Virus record (IMG/VR): IMGVR_UViG_3300012469_000009 | Span: 1 to 24,012 of that record | Source of the DNA: a virus | Strand: one strand, 5' to 3' | DNA length: 24,012 bases | Shown: positions 7,609-12,635 of the stretch, piece after piece | Position numbering within the stretch: the first letter of the stretch is position 1 | Layout: every line of letters begins with the position of its first letter | Notes under the pieces: model-generated | Told to the model about the DNA's origin: nothing | Seen by the model: the letters and a program-made list of their open reading frames with translations, nothing else | The model's database searches: none | Translations under genes and position numbers: made by a program

Positions 7609-7696
7609 CGCACCACGGCACAACGCAGCACCCGGAGGATAGGTCACAATCCAGAGCCCTTGAGGGGGCTTGAAAGGGCCTCCGAAGGCAGTGTTT

Positions 7697-7718
7697 GTTC
7701 CTTGATAACTCAACAGTG
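7697..7718 (+). promoter_or_regulatory. boxA-like element 2
   Basis: GTTCCTTGATAACTC followed by AACAGTG resembles the actinobacterial rRNA leader/spacer motif (TTTGAGAACTCAA...AGTG) more fully than element 1. One base of the small GTTC/GAAC dyad of element 1 is altered, as expected if sequence rather than pairing is conserved. It lies downstream of the tandem promoters, as boxA does in rRNA operons. Confidence 0.6.
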
Positions 7719-7954
7719 AGCTTGTGATGGATGCCGCCCATAATTGGGAGTTGGCTTCACTTGGGCTGGATAGGCTGACCTACAACCCTTCGGGGCCGGT
7801 CGCCGACAGGGCTCGTGATGACTGACGTACACGTGAGCATCTCTCTAGATTAGCGAGGGCGTAAGCCTGATCATGTCTGAACCTAGGCCACGCTAGAGAC
7901 ACGGTAAAACCATGGGATCAGCGGTATTCATCACCTCTTCCTTCCTTGTTTGGT

Positions 7955-7984
7955 GGGCTGCTAGTCCTTCGGGGTTAGCGGTCC
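7955..7984 (+). other. 13-bp hairpin with UUCG tetraloop
   Basis: GGGCTGCTAGTCC (7955-7967), loop TTCG, GGGTTAGCGGTCC (7972-7984). All 13 positions pair when four G-U pairs are allowed. G-U pairs do not pair in DNA, so the dyad makes sense as an RNA structure. Confidence 0.6.
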
Positions 7985-8082
7985 ATCAGAGTGGGGGGAG
8001 GGTGCATCACCCGGAAGCGAAGGCGCTGTCTAGAATGTATAGGCAGTAGCTGCCAAGGGCCGTGCATCCCTCCTCCGTTCGG

Positions 8083-8106
8083 CGCACACACCGCAAGGTG
8101 TGTGCG
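8083..8106 (+). other. 10-bp hairpin with GCAA tetraloop before the first early gene
   Basis: CGCACACACC GCAA GGTGTGTGCG is a perfect stem with a GNRA loop. It ends six bases before the AAGGGAGAGAAC ribosome-binding block of the gene at 8126, so it could shield or present that site, or mark an mRNA 5' end after processing. Confidence 0.6.
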
Positions 8107-8125
8107 GATCAAGGGAGAGAACACT

Positions 8126-8527
8126 ATGACAGTCTTCGGTTTCGCCTCCGGTGAGTACTCTTACGCCGACTCCGGCTGGTTCGTGGAGTGGGCGGACAGG
8201 GACGGATATCCGGCGTCAGCGCGAAACTACGCTCACGAGGTTTTCAGCTACGACGAAGACCTTGACGAGACGACCTACAACATCCTCGATGAGCTGGACG
8301 ACTACTTCGGCATTGGCAAGTGGCACTTCTCCGATGATGCCAGCCGTTCCGTCGCGGTCGCCAACGAGGACACGGAAGCCTTTCCTTTCACGGTCCGGCA
8401 ACGCGTCGTCCTGGTTCTGAAGTACCACGACGGAGTCAACGGCTGGACAGAGAAGCCGTACCGCCTGCTCCGCACAGAGCCCCTCATGGCTCCCGCCGTG
8501 GAGCCGAAGGTGTTCCACGAACTGTGA
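8126..8527 (+). CDS. Early protein of unknown function (133 aa)
   Basis: First protein gene after the long leader. ATG 8126 follows the block AAGGGAGAGAAC that precedes almost every gene up to 12.7 kb. The protein is acidic and soluble, rich in aromatic residues at its start (FGFASGEYSYADSGWFVEW), with an acidic middle (DEDLDETTYNILDELDDYFG). No motif is recognised. As the promoter-proximal early gene it may take part in host takeover, which is inference from position. Confidence 0.8.
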   Translation: MTVFGFASGEYSYADSGWFVEWADRDGYPASARNYAHEVFSYDEDLDETTYNILDELDDYFGIGKWHFSDDASRSVAVANEDTEAFPFTVRQRVVLVLKYHDGVNGWTEKPYRLLRTEPLMAPAVEPKVFHEL

Positions 8528-8577
8528 CCACTCTTGACGTACGTCTAGTACGTACGTCTTGACGGCATCACAGCCGA
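8523..8577 (+). repeat. Composite intergenic element, copy 1
   Basis: Layout: CTGTGACCA, a perfect 9-bp hairpin GACGTACGT CTAGT ACGTACGTC (8536-8558), TTGA, then the short hairpin CGGC ATCACA GCCG (8563-8576). The same layout occurs at 8746, 9820 and 10329 with other stem sequences. Confidence 0.65.
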
Positions 8578-8591
8578 TCAAGGGAGAGAAC

Positions 8592-8744
8592 ATGAACGCT
8601 GACGACACCATCCGGGAACTGATCGCAGAATACTGCGAGATTGCCCCGGAGGACGTCAAGGGCAGCGTCGTTCGTGGATACACGATCGATGACATGCCCT
8701 GGGATGAGTGGGACGACGCAGTAAACGGCCCCCGTAACGACTAG
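8592..8744 (+). CDS. Small acidic early protein (50 aa)
   Basis: ATG 8592 directly follows AAGGGAGAGAAC, which decides the start over an upstream in-frame ATG. The sequence is acidic: IRELIAEYCEIAPEDVKG, then MPWDEWDDAVNG. The first part resembles a short helical acyl-carrier-like or anti-restriction-type acidic protein only in composition; no family can be assigned. It lies between two composite hairpin elements. Confidence 0.72.
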   Translation: MNADDTIRELIAEYCEIAPEDVKGSVVRGYTIDDMPWDEWDDAVNGPRND

Positions 8745-8745
8745 T

Positions 8746-8846
8746 CTGTGACTAAGGTGAGCGGACGGGCTTCGGCCCGTCCGTTGACACGGCATCACAG
8801 CCGAACAGGTGAGCACGTAAGTGCGATCCGAATAAGGGAGAGAACA
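8746..8846 (+). repeat. Composite intergenic element, copy 2, plus GCAC-GTAA-GTGC module
   Basis: CTGTGAC, a 9-bp UUCG hairpin (CGGACGGGC TTCG GCCCGTCCG, 8762-8783), GTTGACA, the CGGC ATCACA GCCG hairpin (8790-8803), then a module AGGTGAGCACGTAAGTGC whose GCAC GTAA GTGC is a GNRA hairpin, then the ribosome-binding block. The module recurs at 9157 and 11637. Confidence 0.65.
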
Positions 8847-9098
8847 ATGGCAAAGCTTGAGACCGAAACTCAGGTGACTTACGTCCTCACTCTCGACGCA
8901 GAGGAAGCGGGTTACCTCAAGGATCTTCTCAGCGCGCACATCGCTGGCGGCATGACCTCTGGCGTCCAGCCTCTCGGGCGTATCCGGGTGGCGCTGGCGG
9001 ACGTGGAGCGTATGTACCTGTACGACAGCCGAGCGGACGCTACGAATCACCCGGTTCTGTGGCGTAGCTCGGTAGAAGCGGGTTACCGCGAGGATTAA
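8847..9098 (+). CDS. Early protein of unknown function (83 aa)
   Basis: ATG 8847 follows AAGGGAGAGAACA. N-terminal strand (TYVLTLDAEEAGYLKDLLSAH) then a helix-rich middle (LGRIRVALADVERMYLY). Small proteins with a VLTL..EEA.YL..LL pattern are frequent in actinobacteriophage early regions, but no function is known to me. A separate small gene flanked by hairpin elements. Confidence 0.75.
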   Translation: MAKLETETQVTYVLTLDAEEAGYLKDLLSAHIAGGMTSGVQPLGRIRVALADVERMYLYDSRADATNHPVLWRSSVEAGYRED

Positions 9099-9197
9099 GC
9101 GACGGTTGAGCGTACGGGCTTTGGCCCGTCCGTTCACTCAGCCTGCTTAAGACTGAAACAGGTGAGCACGTAAGTGCGATCCGACAAGGGAGAGAAC
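9099..9197 (+). repeat. Intergenic hairpin plus second GCAC-GTAA-GTGC module
   Basis: A hairpin ACGGGC TTTG GCCCGT (9114-9129), a shortened relative of the UUCG hairpin at 8762, is followed by the module AGGTGAGCACGTAAGTGCG and the ribosome-binding block. The CGGC ATCACA GCCG part is missing here. Confidence 0.55.
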
Positions 9198-9812
9198 ATG
9201 AACAACAGCCTAGGTACCATCTGGATGTGTCAGGACTGTATGCACCACCACGCCAATGGCGAGTGTGGCTCCTGTCACGACGACCTTGGCCACGAGGGCG
9301 GGGATCCGATGAGCATCATCGGTGACGACGTTCACGTGACTATGGGAATGGTCGCAGAGGAGCACGCAGAAGACTGCGATCCCGAGGAGTACTGTGAGTG
9401 CGAGACCGTGGAATACAGCAAGCTTCCGTGCGAGGGTTGCGGTTCGGTCTACTACGGCGAGCGTCACGCTTTCACCCTTTGGGCGATTCGTGACCACCGT
9501 CTCAACACACTCGGTCAGATCAAGGACGCCCACAAGGGTTTTTGGTTTGACAAGGAAACGCTGCGATGGTTCAAGTCTCGCGTCTCGGAGACGGTCTACC
9601 CGACCTTCTCAACTACGGCCGGAACGCTTTTCGTCTCCAGTGAGATGTTCGAGGACGGCAGGCGTTACACCGTACGCTGTGCGACTCTGGTACTAGACGA
9701 TATCGGAGTCTCTGACTGCGACATCAGCACTATCGGCGAGTACGGCCAGTACAAGACACGCAACGGAGCACACGCTGCTGCGAAGCGTATCCGCGACAAG
9801 CACAAGGTGTGA
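9198..9812 (+). CDS. Early protein with multi-cysteine zinc-binding N-terminus (204 aa)
   Basis: ATG 9198 is set by AAGGGAGAGAAC. Residues about 10-90 hold many potential zinc ligands: CQDC, HHH, CGSC, an acidic segment with CDPEEYCEC, and LPCEGCGS. The C-terminal half (from about residue 95) is a separate fold with WFDKETLRWFKSRVSETVY and an RYTVRCATLVLDD strand region, ending in a basic helix (AAAKRIRDKHKV). The N-terminus looks like one or two treble-clef or rubredoxin-like knuckles. A nucleic-acid or host-protein binding role is plausible; no family is assigned. Confidence 0.75.
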   Translation: MNNSLGTIWMCQDCMHHHANGECGSCHDDLGHEGGDPMSIIGDDVHVTMGMVAEEHAEDCDPEEYCECETVEYSKLPCEGCGSVYYGERHAFTLWAIRDHRLNTLGQIKDAHKGFWFDKETLRWFKSRVSETVYPTFSTTAGTLFVSSEMFEDGRRYTVRCATLVLDDIGVSDCDISTIGEYGQYKTRNGAHAAAKRIRDKHKV

Positions 9813-9819
9813 ACAGGTT

Positions 9820-9940
9820 CTGTGACCAGTGTTGCCAGCCGTCTTGAACGGCTGGTTTCACGGCATCACAGCCGAAACGAAGACAGTGAAACTGTCTTCT
9901 AAGCGTCCAGCTTCGCTGGAACGCGAACAAGGGAGAGAAC
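9820..9940 (+). repeat. Composite intergenic element, copy 3, with two extra hairpins
   Basis: CTGTGACCA, an 8-bp hairpin CCAGCCGT CTTGA ACGGCTGG (9835-9855), the CGGC ATCACA GCCG hairpin (9861-9874), then GAAGACAGT GAA ACTGTCTTC (9879-9899) and a CCAG CTTCG CTGG hairpin with an outer GCG/CGC (9904-9925), ending in AAGGGAGAGAAC. Four hairpins in 120 bases. Confidence 0.6.
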
Positions 9941-10333
9941 ATGTACAAGGAAATCGCTGACAAGCTGGTCTCTGCTCTCCGTTCCGGCGAGTATGAGCAG
10001 GCCAGCGGTCGGCTCCGTAACGAGACGGGACACTGCTGCCTCGGAGTCCTCTGCGACTTGTATGACAAGGAGCAGATCGAGGCTGGCAACGGAACGGGAT
10101 GGACCGTCGTTTCCCCTTCGGTCGTGTATTCCGTTCGCTACGAATACCACGGCGACAGGGGAGTCCTTCCTTCGGCCGTGCAGAAGTGGGCTGGTATGTA
10201 CACTGACAGCGGTGCGTACGACTACGATGCCGACACGGGCGTTCACAATGACTCCCTGGCCGGTGACAACGACAGAGGTGCATCGTTCGCAGAGATCGCC
10301 GACTTCGTAGAAGAGCAGTACAAGGTTCTGTGA
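9941..10333 (+). CDS. CCLGVLC-family early protein, paralogue A (130 aa)
   Basis: One of three paralogues here (others at 11678 and 12131). Shared landmarks: a helical start ending SGEYEQ (residues 15-20), GRLR, the invariant CCLGVLCDL (32-40), LPSAVQKWAG (about 76-85) and a C-terminal GASFAEIADFVEEQ helix. The CCLGVLC motif recurs in small phage proteins of unknown function; paired cysteines may bind a metal or be buried. Start set by AAGGGAGAGAAC. Parts of the gene are identical at DNA level to its paralogues, suggesting recent duplication or gene conversion. Confidence 0.82.
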   Translation: MYKEIADKLVSALRSGEYEQASGRLRNETGHCCLGVLCDLYDKEQIEAGNGTGWTVVSPSVVYSVRYEYHGDRGVLPSAVQKWAGMYTDSGAYDYDADTGVHNDSLAGDNDRGASFAEIADFVEEQYKVL

Positions 10334-10394
10334 CCACTCTTGGTGCATCTCTAGTAGGTGCACCTTGACGGCATCGCAGCCGAAGGGAGAGAAC
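10329..10394 (+). repeat. Composite intergenic element, copy 4
   Basis: CTGTGACCACTCTT, hairpin GGTGCATCT CTAGT AGGTGCACC (10342-10364), TTGA, CGGC ATCGCA GCCG (10369-10382), AGGGAGAGAAC. Flanks and the loop CTAGT equal copy 1, while both stem arms differ yet still pair over 9 bp. Confidence 0.65.
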
Positions 10395-10505
10395 ATGCAC
10401 TTTCACAAGTGGTCCAACTGGACGACTCCAGTCAAGGGGTTCATCTATTACTACCAGACTCGCTCCTGCCTCAAGTGTGGCAAGGGTCGGGTGAGGATTT
10501 ACTAA
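10395..10505 (+). CDS. Mini zinc-knuckle protein A (36 aa)
   Basis: ATG 10395 lies right after GAAGGGAGAGAAC. The peptide has HKWSNW near the start and CLKCGKG near the end, so one CxxC pair plus His could bind a metal. Stop and next start overlap (TAATG). It resembles the next gene (H-K/R-W-S, aromatic residues, C-x-K-C-G), so the two look like a tandem duplication. Confidence 0.6.
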   Translation: MHFHKWSNWTTPVKGFIYYYQTRSCLKCGKGRVRIY

Positions 10506-10621
10506 TGTGCTTCCCAGGACTGCACCGATGGAGCCACCCGGCTCCGTTAGGTGACTACGGTAACCAGTGGTTCAAGATCTGCGAGAAGTGTGGCGCAACA
10601 AAGATCATCGCCGAGCGTTGA
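10505..10621 (+). CDS. Mini zinc-knuckle protein B (38 aa)
   Basis: Starts at ATG 10505 inside the TAATG overlap with the previous gene and lacks its own ribosome-binding block, implying translational coupling. Contains LHRWSHPAP, GDYGNQWFKI and CEKCGATKI. Same order of landmarks as protein A. No known function. Confidence 0.58.
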   Translation: MCFPGLHRWSHPAPLGDYGNQWFKICEKCGATKIIAER

Positions 10622-10655
10622 GCATGATGCAGGGCCTACGGGCCCTGCTTCGTGT
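10620..10655 (+). repeat. Hairpin family B, copy 1
   Basis: GAGCATGAT followed by GCAGGGCC TACG GGCCCTGC (perfect 8-bp stem) and TTCGTGT. The same block follows two later genes (11587 and 12067). Placed directly after stop codons, it could be a terminator, a 3'-end stabiliser or a processing site. Confidence 0.6.
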
Positions 10656-10687
10656 CCTCTGTTCGGAGGAAATACAAGGGAGAGAAC

Positions 10688-10921
10688 ATGCAGGAGTTTC
10701 GTACTATCGCGGACCTGTCCAAGGAATCCGGACTTTCTCAGATGAAGGTCCGGAACATCCTCAAGGACGTGACTCCGGAGATCAAGGTCGGCCGTAGCGA
10801 GGGATATCACCCCGACGCGCTGCGGTCTGCCCTGATCAACAAGCTCGGTCCCGAGCTTCGGTACCTCAACGTCCAGGACTACGCAAGCAACATCCTCGCT
10901 GGTTTCAGTCCCAAGGACTGA
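10688..10921 (+). CDS. Small helix-turn-helix-like early protein (77 aa)
   Basis: ATG 10688 is fixed by AAGGGAGAGAAC. The N-terminus IADLSKESGLSQMKVRNILK (about residues 7-26) reads as a helix-turn-helix: helix, tight turn at SGLS, recognition helix. It is followed by an EIKVGRSEGYHPDAL segment like the wing or linker of MerR/excisionase-type proteins, and a helical C-terminus. It is therefore a candidate early transcription regulator or excisionase-like DNA binder, inferred from motif shape only. Confidence 0.72.
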   Translation: MQEFRTIADLSKESGLSQMKVRNILKDVTPEIKVGRSEGYHPDALRSALINKLGPELRYLNVQDYASNILAGFSPKD

Positions 10922-11029
10922 TATCAGGGACACCGGCCCAAGTGTTTAGGGTGATCACTGTCCAATCCATCTTGACAGGGACAGTGTTCGCCTGGTTCAC
11001 TTGAACCAAGGTTCGACAAGGGAGAGAAC
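10922..11029 (+). other. Intergenic region with two hairpins
   Basis: CACTGTCC (about 10956) pairs with GGACAGTG (about 10978), and GGTTCA CT TGAACC lies just upstream of the ribosome-binding block. Sequence differs from the other intergenic families. A TTGACA (10973-10978) lies inside but I see no matching -10. Confidence 0.45.
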
Positions 11030-11581
11030 ATGATCAAGGCACTGGAACGTCAGGCTTCCAACGGCGAGTACGTTCTCGCCTCGGAACTGGACGTCCTCGC
11101 TACCGCTGTCTACAAGGTGATGGGGTTCGAGCCGAAGCGGTTTTCCGTGGACGTCTGGCCCGAGCGCGAGCCGTCTCTGAATGACACGCTCGCCGAGGCG
11201 GCTCCGCTCCACCAGGAGTTTCACGACTCGTGGGAGGACGCCAAGTCTCGTCTGGAACAGATCTTCAAGGAGATCGAGGCTGGTACGTTCGCGTACAACC
11301 CGCCGATGCTTCCGGACGAGACCGTCACGGACGACGCTGTCAAGTTCGAAACCGTCGGCGACTACCGGGTTTCTACTGTCGGCCTCAGTCTCCTGCCCAA
11401 GATGTACAACAAGGGCGACGCTGAGTACGAGACTGCTGTGTTCCGGGCATACGACAACATGGTCGTGCACACTGAGCGCTCCGTCACTCGTGAGGGCGCG
11501 GAAGCGGTGCACGACGCTATTGTGCTAGACATCCTGGCCAACGAGTTCAAGGGTAACGGTAAGGGCTGGGGCGACTTCTGA
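11030..11581 (+). CDS. Early protein of unknown function (183 aa)
   Basis: ATG 11030 follows CAAGGGAGAGAAC. An all-helical look: MIKALERQASNGEYVLASELDVLATAVYKVMG, then a segment with HQEFHDSWEDAKSRLEQIFKEIEAG typical of a long helix, a central strand region (ETVGDYRVSTVGLSLL) and ETAVFRAYDNMVVHTERSVTREGAEAVHDAI. The last segment is reminiscent of small phage proteins sharing a YETMVF pattern; no function is known to me. Confidence 0.78.
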   Translation: MIKALERQASNGEYVLASELDVLATAVYKVMGFEPKRFSVDVWPEREPSLNDTLAEAAPLHQEFHDSWEDAKSRLEQIFKEIEAGTFAYNPPMLPDETVTDDAVKFETVGDYRVSTVGLSLLPKMYNKGDAEYETAVFRAYDNMVVHTERSVTREGAEAVHDAIVLDILANEFKGNGKGWGDF

Positions 11582-11586
11582 TAGGT

Positions 11587-11677
11587 AGCATGATGCAGGG
11601 CCTACGGGCCCTGCTTCGTGTGGTTTATCAGAACCGACAAGGTGAGCACATAAGTGCGATCCGACAAGGGAGAGAAC
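11587..11677 (+). repeat. Hairpin family B copy 2 plus third GCAC-NTAA-GTGC module
   Basis: AGCATGAT, GCAGGGCC TACG GGCCCTGC, TTCGTGTGGTTTATCAGAACC, then AGGTGAGCACATAAGTGC (loop ATAA instead of GTAA) and AAGGGAGAGAAC. It joins family B to the module seen at 8804 and 9157, showing these elements are modular. Confidence 0.62.
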
Positions 11678-12061
11678 ATGGACGAGCGAGTCAAGGCTCT
11701 GTGGATCGACGCTCTCAAGAGTGGCGACTACGAGCAGGGCGAAGGGCGCCTCCGGCGTACGCGTTGGAATGCCCCTCCCTCTTACTGCTGCCTCGGAGTC
11801 CTCTGCGAAATTGCCGTCAAGGATGGTCTTGACGTCAAGGTCGACCCTGTATACGGGACCTACAACGACGAGGGTGCCGTGCTTCCCAGCCGCATCCAGG
11901 AGTGGGCTGGGCTCGGTAGCTACGATGGGACCTTCGGCGTCGACCTCAAGGTCAATGACTCGAACGGAGAAGAATGCATCGTTAGCAACCTCATCAGCCT
12001 TAACGACGCGGCTGGTTACACGTTCGAACAGATCGCAGACGTGATCAACGAACAGTTCTGA
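11678..12061 (+). CDS. CCLGVLC-family early protein, paralogue B (127 aa)
   Basis: Second paralogue. SGDYEQGEGRLR (about residues 15-26), CCLGVLCEI (37-45), LPSRIQEWAGL, and a C-terminal NDAAGYTFEQIADVINEQF. ATG 11678 is chosen over an in-frame upstream ATG because it directly follows AAGGGAGAGAAC. The stretch coding CCLGVLC is nearly identical in DNA to paralogues A and C. Function unknown. Confidence 0.82.
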   Translation: MDERVKALWIDALKSGDYEQGEGRLRRTRWNAPPSYCCLGVLCEIAVKDGLDVKVDPVYGTYNDEGAVLPSRIQEWAGLGSYDGTFGVDLKVNDSNGEECIVSNLISLNDAAGYTFEQIADVINEQF

Positions 12062-12066
12062 TCAAT

Positions 12067-12120
12067 AGCATGATGCAGGGGCGCAAGTCCCTGCTTCGTG
12101 TGGTTTATCAGAACCGACAA
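12067..12120 (+). repeat. Hairpin family B, copy 3 (changed stem and loop)
   Basis: Same flanks as copy 2, but the hairpin reads GCAGGGGC GCAA GTCCCTGC. The two loop-proximal pairs and the loop differ (UACG replaced by GCAA), while pairing is kept with one G-U. This points to selection on RNA structure. Confidence 0.62.
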
Positions 12121-12130
12121 GGGAGAGAAC

Positions 12131-12559
12131 ATGAACAAGGAAATCGCAAAGATCTGGACTGCCGCTCTTCGCTCCGGTGAGTATGGGCAGGCGACGGGCG
12201 TGCTGGTCGAGATCAACCCTGCGGACGGCGAGAAGGTAGGATACTGCTGCCTCGGAGTCCTCTGTGACCTCGCCGTCAAGGCAGGGGTTCCTATCAGCGT
12301 CGATGGTCCGACGCTCTGCGAAGCCGACGATCCCGACGATGAGGAGTACTGGAACGGCGTTGAGTACGACAGCAGCGACGCGCTCCTGCCCGATTCGGTC
12401 ATGAAGTGGGCGGGCCTGCGAAGCGACGACGGAAAGCTGTTCGGCTCCGGCGACGGCTTCTATGGTAACGAAAATGACACGCTCGCTGCCCGGAACGACG
12501 GCGGCGCATCGTTCGCAGAGATCGCGGAACTGATCGACACGAACGTCGATGCCCTGTAA
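12131..12559 (+). CDS. CCLGVLC-family early protein, paralogue C (142 aa)
   Basis: Third paralogue and the longest, with an insertion (VEINPADGEKV) before CCLGVLCDL (39-47) and a longer acidic middle (CEADDPDDEEYW). Keeps LPDSVMKWAGL and GASFAEIAELI. DNA identity with paralogue A is high around the CCLGVLC codons and around the GASFAEIA codons. Start at ATG 12131 after AAGGGAGAGAAC. Function unknown. Confidence 0.82.
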   Translation: MNKEIAKIWTAALRSGEYGQATGVLVEINPADGEKVGYCCLGVLCDLAVKAGVPISVDGPTLCEADDPDDEEYWNGVEYDSSDALLPDSVMKWAGLRSDDGKLFGSGDGFYGNENDTLAARNDGGASFAEIAELIDTNVDAL

Positions 12560-12560
12560 C

Positions 12561-12614
12561 CTAGTGAGTAGGATGGCGCACGCCTCCGGGCGTGCTCCGT
12601 CTGGCCTACTAGGG
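12561..12614 (+). other. Long imperfect intergenic hairpin
   Basis: CTAGTGAGTAGG pairs with CCTACTAG (about 12604-12611) around an inner GCACGCC / GGCGTGC stem with a small loop. Together they form one extended hairpin filling the gap between two genes. Its sequence is unrelated to families A-C. Confidence 0.5.
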
Positions 12615-12635
12615 CCAGGATGAAAGGGAGAGAGC

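Larger units (their letters stand above)
7719..8107 (+). ncRNA. Structured untranslated leader of the early operon
   Basis: About 390 bases between boxA-2 and the first early gene contain no credible reading frame but dense potential pairing: TCTCTAG (7842-7848) with CTAGAGA (7893-7899); a 13-bp UUCG hairpin at 7955-7984; GGCAG TAG CTGCC near 8041; a long-range pairing of GGAGGG (about 8000) with CCCTCC (about 8068); and a GNRA hairpin at 8083-8106. Two short 16S-like stretches occur inside it, GGGCGTAAGCCTGAT (7857-7871) and GAGACACGGT (7896-7905). It is probably a long 5' leader; an independent stable RNA is possible. Confidence 0.5.

Noticed and set aside
7723-7735. Resemblance of GATGGATGCC after boxA-2 to the 5' end of 23S rRNA (GGTGGATGCC)
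   Set aside because: The match is too short to stand alone, and the following sequence diverges at once.
7931-7952. Resemblance of TCACCTCTTCC to the 16S 3' end (anti-Shine-Dalgarno)
   Set aside because: Only seven continuous matching bases with an interruption; too short to separate from chance. It might be revisited if the 16S mimicry is confirmed.
7991-8125. N-terminal extension of the first early gene to an ATG or GTG near 7991
   Set aside because: It would cover the GNRA hairpin and the conserved ribosome-binding block. The block places the start at 8126.
8560-8590. TTGAC in the intergenic elements as -35 boxes of internal promoters
   Set aside because: No TAnnnT hexamer at 16-18 bp downstream in copies 1, 2 or 4. 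The TTGAC belongs to the repeated element.
8523-12120. CRISPR array
   Set aside because: The repeated pieces are separated by protein genes, are of several families, and lack regular spacer length. The Cas4-like gene far downstream has no cas1 or cas2 neighbour.
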